A stretch of 64,000 bases of DNA from Streptomyces sp. HUAS CB01 (GCF_030406905.1 NZ_CP129137.1:3147001-3211000), one strand, 5' to 3'. Counted from the first letter of the stretch, positions 8,626 to 18,547 are shown. Notes: generated from the sequence alone by a model not told the origin. Translations and numbers: made by a program.

Positions 8626-9798
8626 TCAGACCGCCCGCGCCCCCCGCCGCCACACCTCGCGCACCAGCGGAACACCCGGCCGGTAGGCGAGATGCACATG
8701 GCTCGGGGCGTCCAGGACGGCGAGGTCGGCACGGGCGCCGGGCGAGAGGCGGCCGATGTCCGTGCGGCGCAGCGCGGCGGCGCCGCCCGCCGTGGCGGAC
8801 CAGACGGCCTCGTCCGGCGTCATGCCCATGTCGCGTACCGCCAGGGCGATGCAGAACGGCACGGAGGACGTGAACGACGAGCCCGGGTTGCAGTCCGTGG
8901 ACAGCGCGACCGTCACGCCCGCGTCGATCAGGCGGCGGGCGTCGGGCCACTCGGCGCGGGTGGAGAACTCGGCCCCCGGGAGCAGCGTCGCGACGGTGCT
9001 CCCGCTCGCGAGGGCGTCCACGTCCTGGTCCGTGAGGTGGGTGCAGTGGTCGGCGGACGCCGCGTCCAGTTCGACGGCGAGCTGCACGCCGGGGCCGTAC
9101 GTGAGCTGGTTGGCGTGCACGCGCGGAACGAGGCCCTTCGCCATGCCCGCGGTGAGGACCGCACGGGCCTGGTCCCCGTCGAACGCGCCCTTCTCGCAGA
9201 ACACGTCGACCCAGCGGGCGTGCGGGGCGCACGCGTCGAGCATCTCGCCGGTGACGAGCGCGACGTACGCGGCCGGGTCCTCGGCGAAGTCCGGGGACAC
9301 GATGTGGGCGCCGAGGTACGTCACCTCCTCGGTGTGCCGCGCGGCGATGCGCAGGGCGCGCGCCTCGTCCGCCACGGTGAGGCCGTACCCGGACTTGGTC
9401 TCGAACGTGGTGGTGCCCTGCCGCAGCGCCTCGTCGAGGTAGTGCGTGAGGTTCGCCTCGAGCTCCGCGTCCGAGGCGGCGCGGGTCGCGGCGACGGTGG
9501 TCCTGATGCCGCCCGCCGAGTAGGCGCGGCCGGACATACGGGCGTTGAACTCGGCGGTGCGGTCGCCGGCGAACACGAGATGCGAGTGCGAGTCCACGAA
9601 ACCCGGGATCACGGCGCGGCCGCCCGCGTCATGGCGCTCGTCGGCGTCCGGGGCGTCGGCGGCACGGCCGGCCCAGGCGACGGTGCCGCCGTCGAGGACG
9701 AGGGCCGCGTCCTCGATCAGACCGAGGGGGCCGCCGTCGCCGAACGCGGGGTCGTTGGTGACGAGGGTGCCGATGCGGGTGATGAGAGTGCTGCTCAT
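8626..9798 (-). CDS. hutI: Imidazolonepropionase
   Basis: The 390-residue amidohydrolase is the third step of histidine breakdown: imidazolone-5-propanoate to N-formimidoyl-L-glutamate in the cytoplasm. The metal-binding HxH lies in [26 protein letters not shown] is characteristic of HutI. Further ligands are in [17 protein letters not shown] and [10 protein letters not shown], where the Asp is the late metal/catalytic residue. The length is normal. The ATG has GGAGAGG eight bases upstream. It is separated from the hutU operon by two unrelated genes, so it needs its own promoter. No hutH (histidine ammonia-lyase) is in the window. Confidence 0.96.
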   Translation of the reverse strand: MSSTLITRIGTLVTNDPAFGDGGPLGLIEDAALVLDGGTVAWAGRAADAPDADERHDAGGRAVIPGFVDSHSHLVFAGDRTAEFNARMSGRAYSAGGIRTTVAATRAASDAELEANLTHYLDEALRQGTTTFETKSGYGLTVADEARALRIAARHTEEVTYLGAHIVSPDFAEDPAAYVALVTGEMLDACAPHARWVDVFCEKGAFDGDQARAVLTAGMAKGLVPRVHANQLTYGPGVQLAVELDAASADHCTHLTDQDVDALASGSTVATLLPGAEFSTRAEWPDARRLIDAGVTVALSTDCNPGSSFTSSVPFCIALAVRDMGMTPDEAVWSATAGGAAALRRTDIGRLSPGARADLAVLDAPSHVHLAYRPGVPLVREVWRRGARAV

Positions 9799-9924
9799 GG
9801 TTCCTCTCCGTGGCCTTTCGTCCCCCTACGGAGAGGGGCACACCGTGACGGGCCCCATGCTTCCACAGCCACCCGTCACCGCGGCCCCGGCCGGCGCCCG
9901 GAGGCCCGGGTAGGGTCACTGGCC

Positions 9925-11247
9925 ATGCACGGACCCCGATGGGCCTCGCGCGGACGCAGCCTGCTGCGCCGGTCCGGCCGGCTGCTCGCCGCGCTGGTGA
10001 GCCTCTGCGCGCTGGTCGGCGCGGTGCGGCTCGTCGCCCCCGCCACCGCGGGGCCGGACGATGAACCACCCGGCGTGGCACGCCAGTTGGCGTTCATACG
10101 CTCGGCCCTGGACGAGGGTGCCGGCGACGAGGCGCAGGGCCTCTTCCCCGAGGGGTACTTCTTCCTCCACGCGCTGTACGGCCTGGCCGAGGTCGAGCTC
10201 GGGATGCGCGAACCGGCCGGTGAGCGGGCGGACGCACTGCGGGAGGCGCGCTGGGCGCTGGGGCGGCTGGACTCGCCGGCCGGGCGGGCGCCCTTCAGCG
10301 CGGAGCTCGTCCCGTCGTACGGCGTCTTCCACCGCGGCTGGACCAACTGGCTGCGCGGCGGGGTGCTGGCCCTGCAGCCGGCGGCGGAGCGCGACCCGGC
10401 GGAGGTGCGCCGCCTCGCCGCGGACTCCGCCGCACTCGCGGCCGCGTTCGACGCGTCGGAGTCCCCGTACCTGGAGGCCTACCCGGGTCAGGCGTGGCCG
10501 GTGGACTCCACCGTGGCGATGGCCTCGCTGCGGCTCCACGACACCCTGCTGCCGCCCCGGTACGCGGGGACGGCCGACCGCTGGCTCCGCGGGGTGCGCG
10601 AGCGGCTCGATCCGCGGACCGGGCTGCTGCCGCACCGGGCCGACCCGGCCACCGGCGCCCCGGCCGAGGTGGCGAGGGGAACCTCGCAGAGCGTGATCCA
10701 CCGCTTCCTGGTGGACATCGACCCCGACTTCGCGCGCGAGCAGTACCTGCGCTTCCGCGACCGGTACGTCGCCACGCCACTCGGTCTCGGTCCCGCCGTC
10801 CGGGAGTACCCCGCCGGCACCGACGGCCCCGCCGACGTCGACTCCGGCCCGCTGCCGCTGGGGGTGAGCCTGTCTGCGTCGGTGGTCACCGCGGGCGCGG
10901 CCCAGGTCCACGGCGACACCGCGCTCGCCGAGGGCCTGACGAACCACGGCGAACTGCTGGGCGTACCCGTCGACACCCCGTGGACCAAGCGGTACGCGTT
11001 CGGCCTTCTCCCGATCGGTGACGCCTTCGTGGCGTGGTCGAAGACCGCACGCCCCTGGGTGACGGACTCACCCGCCCCGCCGCCGCCGGCCCTGTCGTGG
11101 TGGTGGCGGCTGCCACTGCTCACGCTGCTGGCCGTGGTCGCGGTCCTCCCCTGGGTCCCGGCGGCGGCGCGCCGCTTCCGGGGGCGGCGCGAAGCGCAGG
11201 CGGGCGACGCGGTGGGGTTCCCGGCACCGGAGCCCCGAGCGGGCTGA
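9925..11247 (+). CDS. Exported protein with N- and C-terminal membrane anchors, function unknown
   Basis: This is a 440-residue protein. An N-terminal basic stretch and hydrophobic segment (RLLAALVSLCALVGAVRLV) form a signal anchor. A soluble domain of about 340 residues is rich in aromatic and helical segments (GYFFLHALYGLAEVELGM, YLEAYPGQAWPVDSTVAMAS). A C-terminal membrane helix (WWWRLPLLTLLAVVAVLPW) ends in a basic tail. The helical pattern suggests an (alpha/alpha)-barrel-like fold, but no catalytic motif is certain. It lies between hutI and the hutU operon on the opposite strand and is convergent with the next gene. A role in histidine use is not supported. Confidence 0.72.
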   Translation: MHGPRWASRGRSLLRRSGRLLAALVSLCALVGAVRLVAPATAGPDDEPPGVARQLAFIRSALDEGAGDEAQGLFPEGYFFLHALYGLAEVELGMREPAGERADALREARWALGRLDSPAGRAPFSAELVPSYGVFHRGWTNWLRGGVLALQPAAERDPAEVRRLAADSAALAAAFDASESPYLEAYPGQAWPVDSTVAMASLRLHDTLLPPRYAGTADRWLRGVRERLDPRTGLLPHRADPATGAPAEVARGTSQSVIHRFLVDIDPDFAREQYLRFRDRYVATPLGLGPAVREYPAGTDGPADVDSGPLPLGVSLSASVVTAGAAQVHGDTALAEGLTNHGELLGVPVDTPWTKRYAFGLLPIGDAFVAWSKTARPWVTDSPAPPPPALSWWWRLPLLTLLAVVAVLPWVPAAARRFRGRREAQAGDAVGFPAPEPRAG

Positions 11248-11307
11248 GCACGCCTCCGCGGCCCGGGTCGCCGGACCGGGCTGCCTGGCTGCGGGGCCGG
11301 GCGCGTG

Positions 11308-11739
11308 TCAGACGATCTTCGAGCCGTACACGTGGTCGACCGGCATCGTCATGAGCACCCTGCGGTCGGACACCATCACCGACCGGTACTCGTCCCAGTC
11401 CGGGTGCTCACCGGCGGCGCGGCGGTAGTACGCCACCAGCGCCTCCACCTCGGGACCGTGGGGGTCCGTGCCCGGCCCGGTGAGGGTCACCGTGCCCTCG
11501 GCCGTCGCCCAGGCCCAGCCGTCGGGGCTGGTCACCTCGAGCGCGGCGCGCGGGTCCCGGCGGAGGTTCGCCGTCTTGGCCCGCCCCTCGGTCATCGAGA
11601 CGTAGAGGACGTCGGCGTCCCGGTCGTAGTAGGGCATGACCGGCGAGAGCTGGGGGCGCCCGTCCGACTTGATGGTGGCCAGCACGCCGAGACGGCTCTC
11701 CGCGAGCAGTGTGCGCGGGTCGAACGGGGTGGCGTTCAT
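11308..11739 (-). CDS. PPOX-class flavin/F420-dependent split-barrel oxidoreductase
   Basis: The 143-residue protein has the pyridoxamine-oxidase-like split-barrel fold. It opens LLAESRLGVLATIKSDGRPQ, then SPVMPYYDRDADVLYVSM, KTANLRRDPRAALEV and a C-terminal YRSVMVSDRRVLMTMPVD. The family binds FMN or F420, and many actinobacterial members use F420. The substrate is unknown. The start is ATG at 11739; an in-frame upstream extension is low-complexity and was not used. Its 3' end faces the exported-protein gene, leaving a 60-base spacer. Confidence 0.85.
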   Translation of the reverse strand: MNATPFDPRTLLAESRLGVLATIKSDGRPQLSPVMPYYDRDADVLYVSMTEGRAKTANLRRDPRAALEVTSPDGWAWATAEGTVTLTGPGTDPHGPEVEALVAYYRRAAGEHPDWDEYRSVMVSDRRVLMTMPVDHVYGSKIV

Positions 11740-12240
11740 GTCCGGTGCAACCCCGGCCCGGTCCGGGCCATTCCCGGACGGGTCCGGCCGCCCGGCACGG
11801 CTTCCGCCCGACGCGCTCACCGGTCCTGACCGGAGCGGTGGCCGGCCCCTGGAGACTCCCGCCGGTTCTCACCAAGTCCCGGGGCCGGCACCCGGACCCG
11901 TCCGGTTCTCACCAAGTCCCGGGGCCGGCACCGGGACCGTACGGCCCGAGCGACCGCCCGAAGCCCGGAAAGCCGCGGATTCCCGGATCCTCGGACATCA
12001 CGGTTCGGGGCATGGAGCCAAGAGAGGTGCGCGTTCCTCTCCGCCGGAAGCGGAGGACGTCACGATCGCCGACTGGACCATCTCCACCGGGAACCCGCCC
12101 CGTTACGAGTGACCCCGGCCCGTCCCGGGCCCTGCCTCGGCCCTCACACCCCTGCGCCGTCCCGGACGCCCCGGTGCGCCCGGTGTGCGGGGCCACGGCC
12201 CCCGGCCCGCGGCACGGTGCCGTGCCCCACACCCGTCCGA
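11740..12240. repeat. 501-base spacer with a 31-bp direct repeat
   Basis: A 31-base sequence beginning ccggttctcaccaagtcccg occurs at 11862-11892 and again at 11902-11932, exactly 40 bases apart and identical. To the right, a short plus-strand frame ending at 12112 reads DVTIADWTISTGNPPRYE before its stop, which looks more protein-like than the rest. I could not link it to a start or a family. No RNA gene is recognised. Confidence 0.6.
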
Positions 12241-13593
12241 TCAGCCGCGCAGCGCCCCGATCGCCTGCGACAGCGCCGACGGCACGTCCGGCACCAGGGT
12301 GTGGACCCCGTCGCGTACGACGTGACGGCCTGCCACGACCGTGTGGCGGACGTCCGCCGAGGTGGCCGCGAAGACCGCGGTCTCCGCGCCCAGCCGCGGC
12401 AGCGGGCCGGCCGTGCGCACCGAGTCCAGCGCGACGGTGGTGAAGTCGGCGAGCGCGCCCGGCTCCAGCACTCCTGCGTCGCTCCAGCCGAGCGCCGCGT
12501 GCCCGTCCGCTGTGGCGGCGCGCAGCAGGGAAGCGGCCGTCCAGTGGCCTCGGGTGCGGCTGCGCAGCCGTTCGTCCATCTCCATCGCGCGGGCCTCCTC
12601 CAGGAGGTCGATCACCGCGTGGCTGTCGCTGCCGAGCGAGAGCGGTGAGCCCGCTTCCTGGAGGGCCTTCGCGGGGCCGATGCCGTCGGCGAGGTCCCGC
12701 TCGGTGGTCGGGCACATGCAGGTGCCGGTCCCGCTGTCGCCGAGGAGCCGGATGTCCTCGTCCGTCAGATGGGTGTTGTGGACGCCCGTGGTGTGCCGGC
12801 CGAGCACGCCGTGGTCGGCGAGCAGCCGTGCCGGTGTGCAGCCGTGGGCCGCGAGACAGGCGTCGTTCTCGGCGGTCTGCTCGGAGAGATGGACGTGCAG
12901 GGGGGCGCCGCGCTCCGCCGCCCAGGCCGCCACCACCGGCAGTTGGGCCGCCGGGACCGCGCGCACGGAGTGGACCGCCGCGCCGATCCGGGTCAGCTCC
13001 CCGCCCTTGAGCAGGGACACCCGCTCGGCCCACGCCTCGGCCGTGCCGTCGGAGAAGCGGAGCTGGTGCTGGTTCGGGGGCTCCCCCCGGTGCTCGTCCG
13101 CGATGGCCGAGGACAGGTACGCCGTGTCGAGCAGCGTGATGCGGATGCCCGCGTCCGCCGCCGCGGCGATCATCGCCTCGCCCATGGCGTTGGGGTCGGC
13201 GTAGGGCTTGCCGCCGGGCGCGTGGTGCACGTAGTGGAACTCGCCCACGACCGTGATCCCCGCCAGCGCCATCTCCGCGTACACGGCGCGGGCCAGCGCG
13301 TGGTAGTTCTCCGGGGTGAGCCGGGAGGCGACCTGGTACATGAACTCGCGCCACGTCCAGAAGGTCCCGGAGCCGACCTGCACCAGGCCGCGCAGCGCCC
13401 GGTGGAAGGCGTGCGAGTGGGCGTTGGCGAGTCCGGGGACCGTGAGGCCGCGCAGTACCTCGGCGCCCGGTTGCGGGGTCTCCGCCCCGGTGCGGACGGC
13501 CGTGATCCGGCCGTCCGCGACGTCGAGCGCCACGCCCGGCTCGACGTGCGTGCCGAGCCAGGCATGCTCCAGCCAGTACGTCGTCACCTGCAC
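12241..13593 (-). CDS. hutF: Formimidoylglutamate deiminase
   Basis: The 450-residue amidohydrolase converts N-formimidoyl-L-glutamate to N-formyl-L-glutamate and ammonia, the actinobacterial/pseudomonad branch of histidine use. Metal-site motifs are in order: ANAHSHAFHRAL, FHYVHH, LHVHLSEQ, GVHNTHL and SLGSDSHAVIDL. The start is GTG at 13593, preceded by GGAGG with a 7-base spacer; it overlaps the upstream amidohydrolase gene by 10 bases. It is the last gene of the hutU operon. Confidence 0.93.
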   Translation of the reverse strand: MQVTTYWLEHAWLGTHVEPGVALDVADGRITAVRTGAETPQPGAEVLRGLTVPGLANAHSHAFHRALRGLVQVGSGTFWTWREFMYQVASRLTPENYHALARAVYAEMALAGITVVGEFHYVHHAPGGKPYADPNAMGEAMIAAAADAGIRITLLDTAYLSSAIADEHRGEPPNQHQLRFSDGTAEAWAERVSLLKGGELTRIGAAVHSVRAVPAAQLPVVAAWAAERGAPLHVHLSEQTAENDACLAAHGCTPARLLADHGVLGRHTTGVHNTHLTDEDIRLLGDSGTGTCMCPTTERDLADGIGPAKALQEAGSPLSLGSDSHAVIDLLEEARAMEMDERLRSRTRGHWTAASLLRAATADGHAALGWSDAGVLEPGALADFTTVALDSVRTAGPLPRLGAETAVFAATSADVRHTVVAGRHVVRDGVHTLVPDVPSALSQAIGALRG

Positions 13594-14849
13594 GCGAGGC
13601 CCTCCAGTACGTCGGCGAGTGCGAGGACCCCGGCGACGCAGTCGTCCTCGGCCGCGTACTCGGCCGGGGAGTGGGAGACGCCCGTCGGGTTCCGTACGAA
13701 CAGCATGGCGGTCGGCACCGCCGCGGAGAGGATTCCCGCGTCGTGTCCCGCGCCGGTCCCGAGCAGCGGGGCCCGTCCGCCCAGCAGTGCGCCGATCTCG
13801 TCGCGCAGCGCGTGCCCGAACTCGACGACGGGGGTGAACGACTCCCGTACGACGGCGAGGTCGACGCCGTCGCGCCGGGCGCGGTCCTTCGCCGCCTGCT
13901 CGATCGCGGTGACGACCGTGTCGAGCGTGGCCTGGTCCGCGGCGCGCGAGTCGAGCCAGCCGCGGACGAGGGACGGGATGGCGTTGACGCCGTTCGGCTC
14001 GACGGAGACCTTGCCGAACGTGGCCACCGCTCCGGCCAGTTCGGCCTCGCGGCGGGCCGCGAGGACGGTCTCCGCGTACGTCAGCATCGGATCGCGGCGG
14101 TCGGCGAGGCGAGTGGTGCCGGCGTGGTTGGCCTCGCCGCGGAAGTCGAAGCGCCAGCGGCCGTGCGGCCAGATGGCGCTGGCGATGCCGACGGGGTCGC
14201 CGGAGATGTCCAGGGCGCGGCCCTGCTCTACGTGGAGTTCCACGAACGCGCCGACGCGGGCGAGCCGTTCGGGATCGGCGCCGATGGTCTCCGGGTCGTG
14301 GCCGGCGGCCTCCATGGCCTCGGGCAGGCTGACGCCGTCGGCGTCGCGCAGCGCGTACGCCTTCTCCTTCGTCAGCTGCCCGGCCGTGAGGCGGGAGCCG
14401 ACGCAGGCCAGTCCGAAGCGCGCCCCCTCCTCGTCGCCGAAGTTGGTGATCGCGAACGGCCGGGTGAACACGGCTCCCCTGCGGCGGAGTTCGTCGAGCG
14501 CCGCGAAGGAGGACACGACGCCGAGGGGGCCGTCGAAGGCCCCGCCGTCGGGTACGGAGTCGAGGTGGGAACCGGTGACGACGGCGTCCCCGGCGGTGGG
14601 GTCGCCCAGCCAGGCCCACTGGTTGCCGTTGCGGTCGGTCTCGTGGGCGAGGCCGCGGGCCTCGGCCTGCTCCTGGAACCAGGTGCGGCAGTCGGCGTCG
14701 GCGCCGGTCCAGGCGTACCGGCGGTATCCGCCGCTGTCCGCGTCGCGGCCGATGCGCTTCAGGTCGGCCCACATCTCCTGGAACGAGCGTGGCCGCGCCG
14801 CAGCGCCGCCCGCGGAGGGGCCGCCCGTCACCCGGTCGTGCACGGTCAC
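13584..14849 (-). CDS. M20-family amidohydrolase in the hut operon (allantoate amidohydrolase/carbamoylase-like)
   Basis: The 421-residue enzyme has the binuclear zinc-site pattern of the M20 hydantoinase/carbamoylase group. Motifs in order are [20 protein letters not shown] (metal His and Asp), [11 protein letters not shown] (catalytic Glu pair), [21 protein letters not shown] and [10 protein letters not shown] (late metal His). By homology alone it would be called allantoate amidohydrolase. Its place between hutU and hutF, overlapping both (4 and 10 bases), points to the missing last step, N-formylglutamate to glutamate plus formate. That assignment is inference from context; no HutG-type deformylase is present in the window. 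Confidence 0.88.
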   Translation of the reverse strand: MTVHDRVTGGPSAGGAAARPRSFQEMWADLKRIGRDADSGGYRRYAWTGADADCRTWFQEQAEARGLAHETDRNGNQWAWLGDPTAGDAVVTGSHLDSVPDGGAFDGPLGVVSSFAALDELRRRGAVFTRPFAITNFGDEEGARFGLACVGSRLTAGQLTKEKAYALRDADGVSLPEAMEAAGHDPETIGADPERLARVGAFVELHVEQGRALDISGDPVGIASAIWPHGRWRFDFRGEANHAGTTRLADRRDPMLTYAETVLAARREAELAGAVATFGKVSVEPNGVNAIPSLVRGWLDSRAADQATLDTVVTAIEQAAKDRARRDGVDLAVVRESFTPVVEFGHALRDEIGALLGGRAPLLGTGAGHDAGILSAAVPTAMLFVRNPTGVSHSPAEYAAEDDCVAGVLALADVLEGLACR

Positions 14850-16510
14850 CGGGAGTCACCCTCCCGCATCGGGACGCGGACGCCCTTCGCCTCGGAGACG
14901 GACTCGGCGAGGTCGTAACCGGCGTCGACGTGCCGGATGACGCCCATCCCGGGGTCGTTCGTCAGCACCCGGCGGATCTTCTCGCCGCCGAGCCTGGTGC
15001 CGTCCGCGACCGTGACCTGGCCGGCGTGGATGGAGCGGCCCATGCCGACGCCGCCGCCGTGGTGGATGGACACCCAGGAGGCGCCGGAGGCCACGTTGAC
15101 CATGGCGTTCAGCAGCGGCCAGTCCGCGATGGCGTCCGAGCCGTCGAGCATCGCCTCGGTCTCGCGGTACGGGGAGGCCACGGAGCCGCAGTCGAGGTGG
15201 TCGCGGCCGATGGCCAGCGGGGCCTGGAGCTCGCCGCTCGCGACCATGTCGTTGAAGCGCTCGCCCGCGCGGTCCCGCTCGCCGTAGCCGAGCCAGCAGA
15301 TACGGGCCGGGAGCCCCTGGAAGTGGACGCGCTCCCCGGCCATCCTGATCCAGCGGGCCAGCGACTCGTTCTCCGGGAAGAGGTCGAGGATCGCCTTGTC
15401 GGTCCTGGCGATGTCGGCGGGGTCGCCGGACAGCGCGGCCCAGCGGAACGGGCCCTTGCCCTCGCAGAAGAGGGGCCGGATGTAGGCGGGGACGAAGCCG
15501 GGGAACGCGAACGCCCGGTCGTAACCGGCCAGCTGAGCCTCGCCGCGGATCGAGTTGCCGTAGTCGAAGACCTCGGCGCCCGCGTCCATGAAGCCCACCA
15601 TGGCCTCGACGTGCCGGGCCATGGACTCGCGGGCACGGGTGGTGAACCCGGCCGGGTCCTTCGCCGCGTACGAGGCCATGTCGTCGAGGTCGACGCCGAC
15701 GGGGAGGTACGACAGCGGGTCGTGGGCCGACGTCTGGTCGGTCACGATGTCGATCGGGGCGCCCTCGGCGAGCATCTGCGGCAGCAGCTCCGCCGCGTTG
15801 CCGAGAAGACCGATGGAGAGCGGGCGGCGCGCGTCCCGGGCCTCGGTGGCCAGCCGGAGGGCGTGGGCCAGGTCGTCGGCCTTCACGTCGAGGTAGCGGT
15901 GCTCGATACGGCGCTCGATGGCACGGGGGTCGACGTCGATGCAGATGGCGACGCCGTCGTTCATGGTGACGGCGAGCGGCTGGGCGCCGCCCATGCCGCC
16001 GAGTCCGGCGGTCAGCGTGATCGTCCCGGCGAGCGTGCCGCCGAACTTCTTGGCCGCCACGGCCGCGAAGGTCTCGTACGTGCCCTGGAGGATGCCCTGG
16101 GTGCCGATGTAGATCCAGGAGCCGGCGGTCATCTGGCCGTACATGGTGAGGCCGAGGGCCTCCAGGCGCCGGAACTCCTCCCAGTTCGCCCAGTCGCCGA
16201 CGAGGTTGGAGTTGGCGATCAGCACACGGGGCGCCCACTCGTGGGTCTGCATCACGCCGACCGGGCGGCCGGACTGGACGAGCATCGTCTCGTCCTGCTT
16301 CAGCGTCCTGAGCGTGCGGACCATGGCGTCGAAGGAGCGCCAGTCGCGGGCGGCCTTGCCGGTGCCGCCGTAGACGACGAGCTTGTCGGGGTGCTCGGCG
16401 ACCTCCGGGTCGAGGTTGTTCTGGAGCATGCGCAGTGCGGCTTCCTGCTGCCACCCAAGGGCGCTCAGTTCCGTACCACGCGGTGCCCGTACGGGGCGGG
16501 GTCCAGACAT
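14846..16510 (-). CDS. hutU: Urocanate hydratase
   Basis: The 554-residue enzyme uses tightly bound NAD+ to hydrate urocanate to imidazolone propanoate. Diagnostic segments are [17 protein letters not shown] near the N-terminus, the glycine-rich [27 protein letters not shown], and the C-terminal [32 protein letters not shown] carries the active-site Cys region. The length is typical. The ATG at 16510 has GAGGAGG with a 7-base spacer. It is first in the operon; its stop overlaps the next start by 4 bases. Confidence 0.97.
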   Translation of the reverse strand: MSGPRPVRAPRGTELSALGWQQEAALRMLQNNLDPEVAEHPDKLVVYGGTGKAARDWRSFDAMVRTLRTLKQDETMLVQSGRPVGVMQTHEWAPRVLIANSNLVGDWANWEEFRRLEALGLTMYGQMTAGSWIYIGTQGILQGTYETFAAVAAKKFGGTLAGTITLTAGLGGMGGAQPLAVTMNDGVAICIDVDPRAIERRIEHRYLDVKADDLAHALRLATEARDARRPLSIGLLGNAAELLPQMLAEGAPIDIVTDQTSAHDPLSYLPVGVDLDDMASYAAKDPAGFTTRARESMARHVEAMVGFMDAGAEVFDYGNSIRGEAQLAGYDRAFAFPGFVPAYIRPLFCEGKGPFRWAALSGDPADIARTDKAILDLFPENESLARWIRMAGERVHFQGLPARICWLGYGERDRAGERFNDMVASGELQAPLAIGRDHLDCGSVASPYRETEAMLDGSDAIADWPLLNAMVNVASGASWVSIHHGGGVGMGRSIHAGQVTVADGTRLGGEKIRRVLTNDPGMGVIRHVDAGYDLAESVSEAKGVRVPMREGDSR

Positions 16511-16540
16511 GCCGATGCCTCCTCGCGGCGTTGATTCTTC

Positions 16541-16576
16541 TATTCACATCCTGGCCTCATGAATAAATCCAGTCAA
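16541..16576 (-). promoter_or_regulatory. hutU operon promoter with overlapping inverted repeat
   Basis: On the minus strand TTGACT (16571-16576) and CAGGAT (16548-16553) are exactly 17 bases apart, a good match to a Streptomyces housekeeping promoter. A perfect inverted repeat with arms TATTCA and TGAATA (16541-16546 and 16560-16565, 13-base gap) covers the -10 element. This is a natural place for a repressor of histidine use. The start codon is about 30 bases further on. Confidence 0.62.
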
Positions 16577-16713
16577 CAGGGCGGGCGGCGGGAAGAGGGG
16601 GCGGTGCGGGCAGCGCCGTGGGGCGGCTGTGCGGGGGCGGGCCGCGGGGGCGGGGGGCGGTACCCCCGGTACGGGTGGGCCCTCCCCCCGGGACGGATGA
16701 TTGACTGGCGACC

Positions 16714-18045
16714 ATGGCTTATCTGGCTTCAGACCGTCGTGACCAGGCCGTACGAGCAGCCGTGGAGCAGGGCCTGCTCACGGAGACCGATCCCGTCGTG
16801 GGGCTTCTCGACATCGCCGGGGTCCGGGCCTCCGCCGCCGCGCTGCGGACCGCCTTCGAGGAGGTCACCGACGCCCCCGTCCTGCACGCGTTCGCCGTGA
16901 AGGCCGCCCCGCTCGTGCCGGTGCTGCGTCTGCTGGACTCCGAGGGCATCGGCGCGGAGGTCGCGAGCCCGGGCGAGCTGGCGCTGGCGCTCGCCGCCGG
17001 TGTGCGGCCGGAGCGCATCGTGCTGGACTCGCCCGCGAAGACCCGCGCCGAGCTGACCGAGGCGCTCGGCCTCGGGATCGCCGTCAACGCCGACAACCTC
17101 CAGGAGCTCGACCGCATCGACGGCCTGGTCGGCTCCGGGGCCGGGCTCGGGTCCGGTGGCTCACAGCTCGGGCTGCGCGTCAACGCCCAGATCGGCGCCG
17201 GGGCGATCGGCGCGCTGTCCACGGCCACCGCGACGTCGAAGTTCGGCGTCGCCCTGCGCGACGAGGGCGCCCGCGAGCGCGTCGTGCGCGCGTACCTCGA
17301 CCGCCCGTGGCTGACGCGCCTGCACACCCACTCCGGCTCGCAGGGACTGGGGCTGGAGCTCATGACCCAGGGCGTCCGGGCCGTGTACGAGCTGGCCGAG
17401 GAGATCAACGCGGCCGCCGGCCGGCAGCAGATCGACACCGTCGACATCGGCGGGGGCCTGCCGGTCAACTTCACCTCCGACGAGGAGAGCCCGACCTTCG
17501 CCGAGTACGCCCGGGCGCTGCGGGACGCGGTCCCCGGACTGTTCGACGGCCGCTACGGGCTGGTCACCGAGTTCGGCCGGTCGCTGCTCGCCAAGCACGG
17601 CACGGTCCTCACCCGCGTCGAGTACACGAAGACGACCGGCGCACGACCCATCGCCGTCACCCATGCGGGGGTCCAGGTGGCCACCCGCACCGTCTACGAC
17701 CCGGCCTCCTGGCCGCTGCGGATCGCCGCGTACGACGCGAAGGGCGCGCCGAAGCCGGGGGACGCCGTGGTCCAGGACGTCGCGGGACCGGCCTGCTTCG
17801 CCGGCGACCTGCTGGCGGAGGCGCGGGAGCTGCCCCTGCTGGAGCCGGGCGACGTGGTGGCCGCGCTGGACACCGGGGCGTACTACTTCAGCAGCCACTA
17901 CGCCTACAACAGCCTTGCCCGGCCGGGCGTCCACGGCTTCCACGCGGACGCCGGAGGGGTCCGGTTCGCGACCGTGCGGGCGCCGCAGAGGATCGAGGAG
18001 ATCGTGGCCGAGTCGGGCGGGGACCGGCCGGACGCGCTGCTGTAG
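16714..18045 (+). CDS. PLP-dependent decarboxylase, fold type III (LysA/ODC-like)
   Basis: The 443-residue protein matches the Orn/DAP/Arg decarboxylase family 2. HAFAVKA contains the PLP Schiff-base lysine. GAEVASPGELALALAAGV, LHTHSGSQG, IDIGGGLPVNFT (read as VDIGGGLPV) and EFGRSLLAK are barrel and phosphate-binding segments. GPACFAGDLL is where LysA normally has a CESGD-type motif: the Cys is kept, the next residues are not. GAYYFSSHYAYNS is the late Tyr region. The true lysine-pathway LysA is usually elsewhere, so the substrate is open. Divergent from hutU with a 203-base gap, possibly with shared control. Confidence 0.82.
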   Translation: MAYLASDRRDQAVRAAVEQGLLTETDPVVGLLDIAGVRASAAALRTAFEEVTDAPVLHAFAVKAAPLVPVLRLLDSEGIGAEVASPGELALALAAGVRPERIVLDSPAKTRAELTEALGLGIAVNADNLQELDRIDGLVGSGAGLGSGGSQLGLRVNAQIGAGAIGALSTATATSKFGVALRDEGARERVVRAYLDRPWLTRLHTHSGSQGLGLELMTQGVRAVYELAEEINAAAGRQQIDTVDIGGGLPVNFTSDEESPTFAEYARALRDAVPGLFDGRYGLVTEFGRSLLAKHGTVLTRVEYTKTTGARPIAVTHAGVQVATRTVYDPASWPLRIAAYDAKGAPKPGDAVVQDVAGPACFAGDLLAEARELPLLEPGDVVAALDTGAYYFSSHYAYNSLARPGVHGFHADAGGVRFATVRAPQRIEEIVAESGGDRPDALL

Positions 18046-18081
18046 CGGGCGACTGCCGTACCCCGGTGGTTCCATGGAGCC

Positions 18082-18546
18082 ATGACCAGCAGAAGTGTCG
18101 TCGTCGAGCGGCGGATCGCCGCGCCCGTGGGCCGCGTCTGGGACGCGCTGACCGATGTCGAGGGCTCCCAGCACGTGCTGAGCGGTGTGGAGCGCGTCGA
18201 GAAGCTCACCGAGGGCGCCTTCGGTGTCGGCACCCGCTGGCGCGAGACGCGGCGGATGTTCGGCAAGGAGGCCACCGAGGAGATGCGGGTGACCGCCAGC
18301 GAGCCGACCGAGCGCTTCGTCGTGGAGGCCGACAGTCACGGCACGCACTACGTGTCGGAGTTCGCGCTCCGCGCCGACGGCCCGGAGACGACGACGGTCC
18401 GGATGACCTTCTCCGGCACCACGCCCGGAGGCGTCACCGGACTGCTCGCCAAGGTGCTCGGCCCGCTGGGGCAGCGGGCCGTGGCCAAGGCCGTGGCGAA
18501 GGACCTCGCCGACGTGGCGGCCGCGGTGGAGGCGCGCGGCGCCTGA
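18082..18546 (+). CDS. SRPBCC-family protein (START-like lipid/polyketide-binding fold)
   Basis: The 154-residue protein opens with VVVERRIAAPVGRVWDALTD, the classic first strand of the SRPBCC fold, and continues RWRETRRMFGKEATEEMRV and TTVRMTFSGTTPG. A C-terminal helix (AKVLGPLGQRAVAKAVAKDL) closes the cavity. These proteins bind hydrophobic ligands or act in stress responses; no catalytic residue is evident. It starts 36 bases after the decarboxylase stop, so cotranscription is possible. A GC-rich hairpin follows its stop. Confidence 0.85.
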   Translation: MTSRSVVVERRIAAPVGRVWDALTDVEGSQHVLSGVERVEKLTEGAFGVGTRWRETRRMFGKEATEEMRVTASEPTERFVVEADSHGTHYVSEFALRADGPETTTVRMTFSGTTPGGVTGLLAKVLGPLGQRAVAKAVAKDLADVAAAVEARGA

Positions 18547-18547
18547 C

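Noticed and set aside
12009..12111. Short plus-strand frames before the hutF stop region
   Set aside because: The segment DVTIADWTISTGNPPRYE looks coding-like, but no start, ribosome site or family could be tied to it.
12769..14940. Long plus-strand frames opposite hutF and the M20 gene
   Set aside because: Same shadow effect; no start with a ribosome site and no family resemblance.
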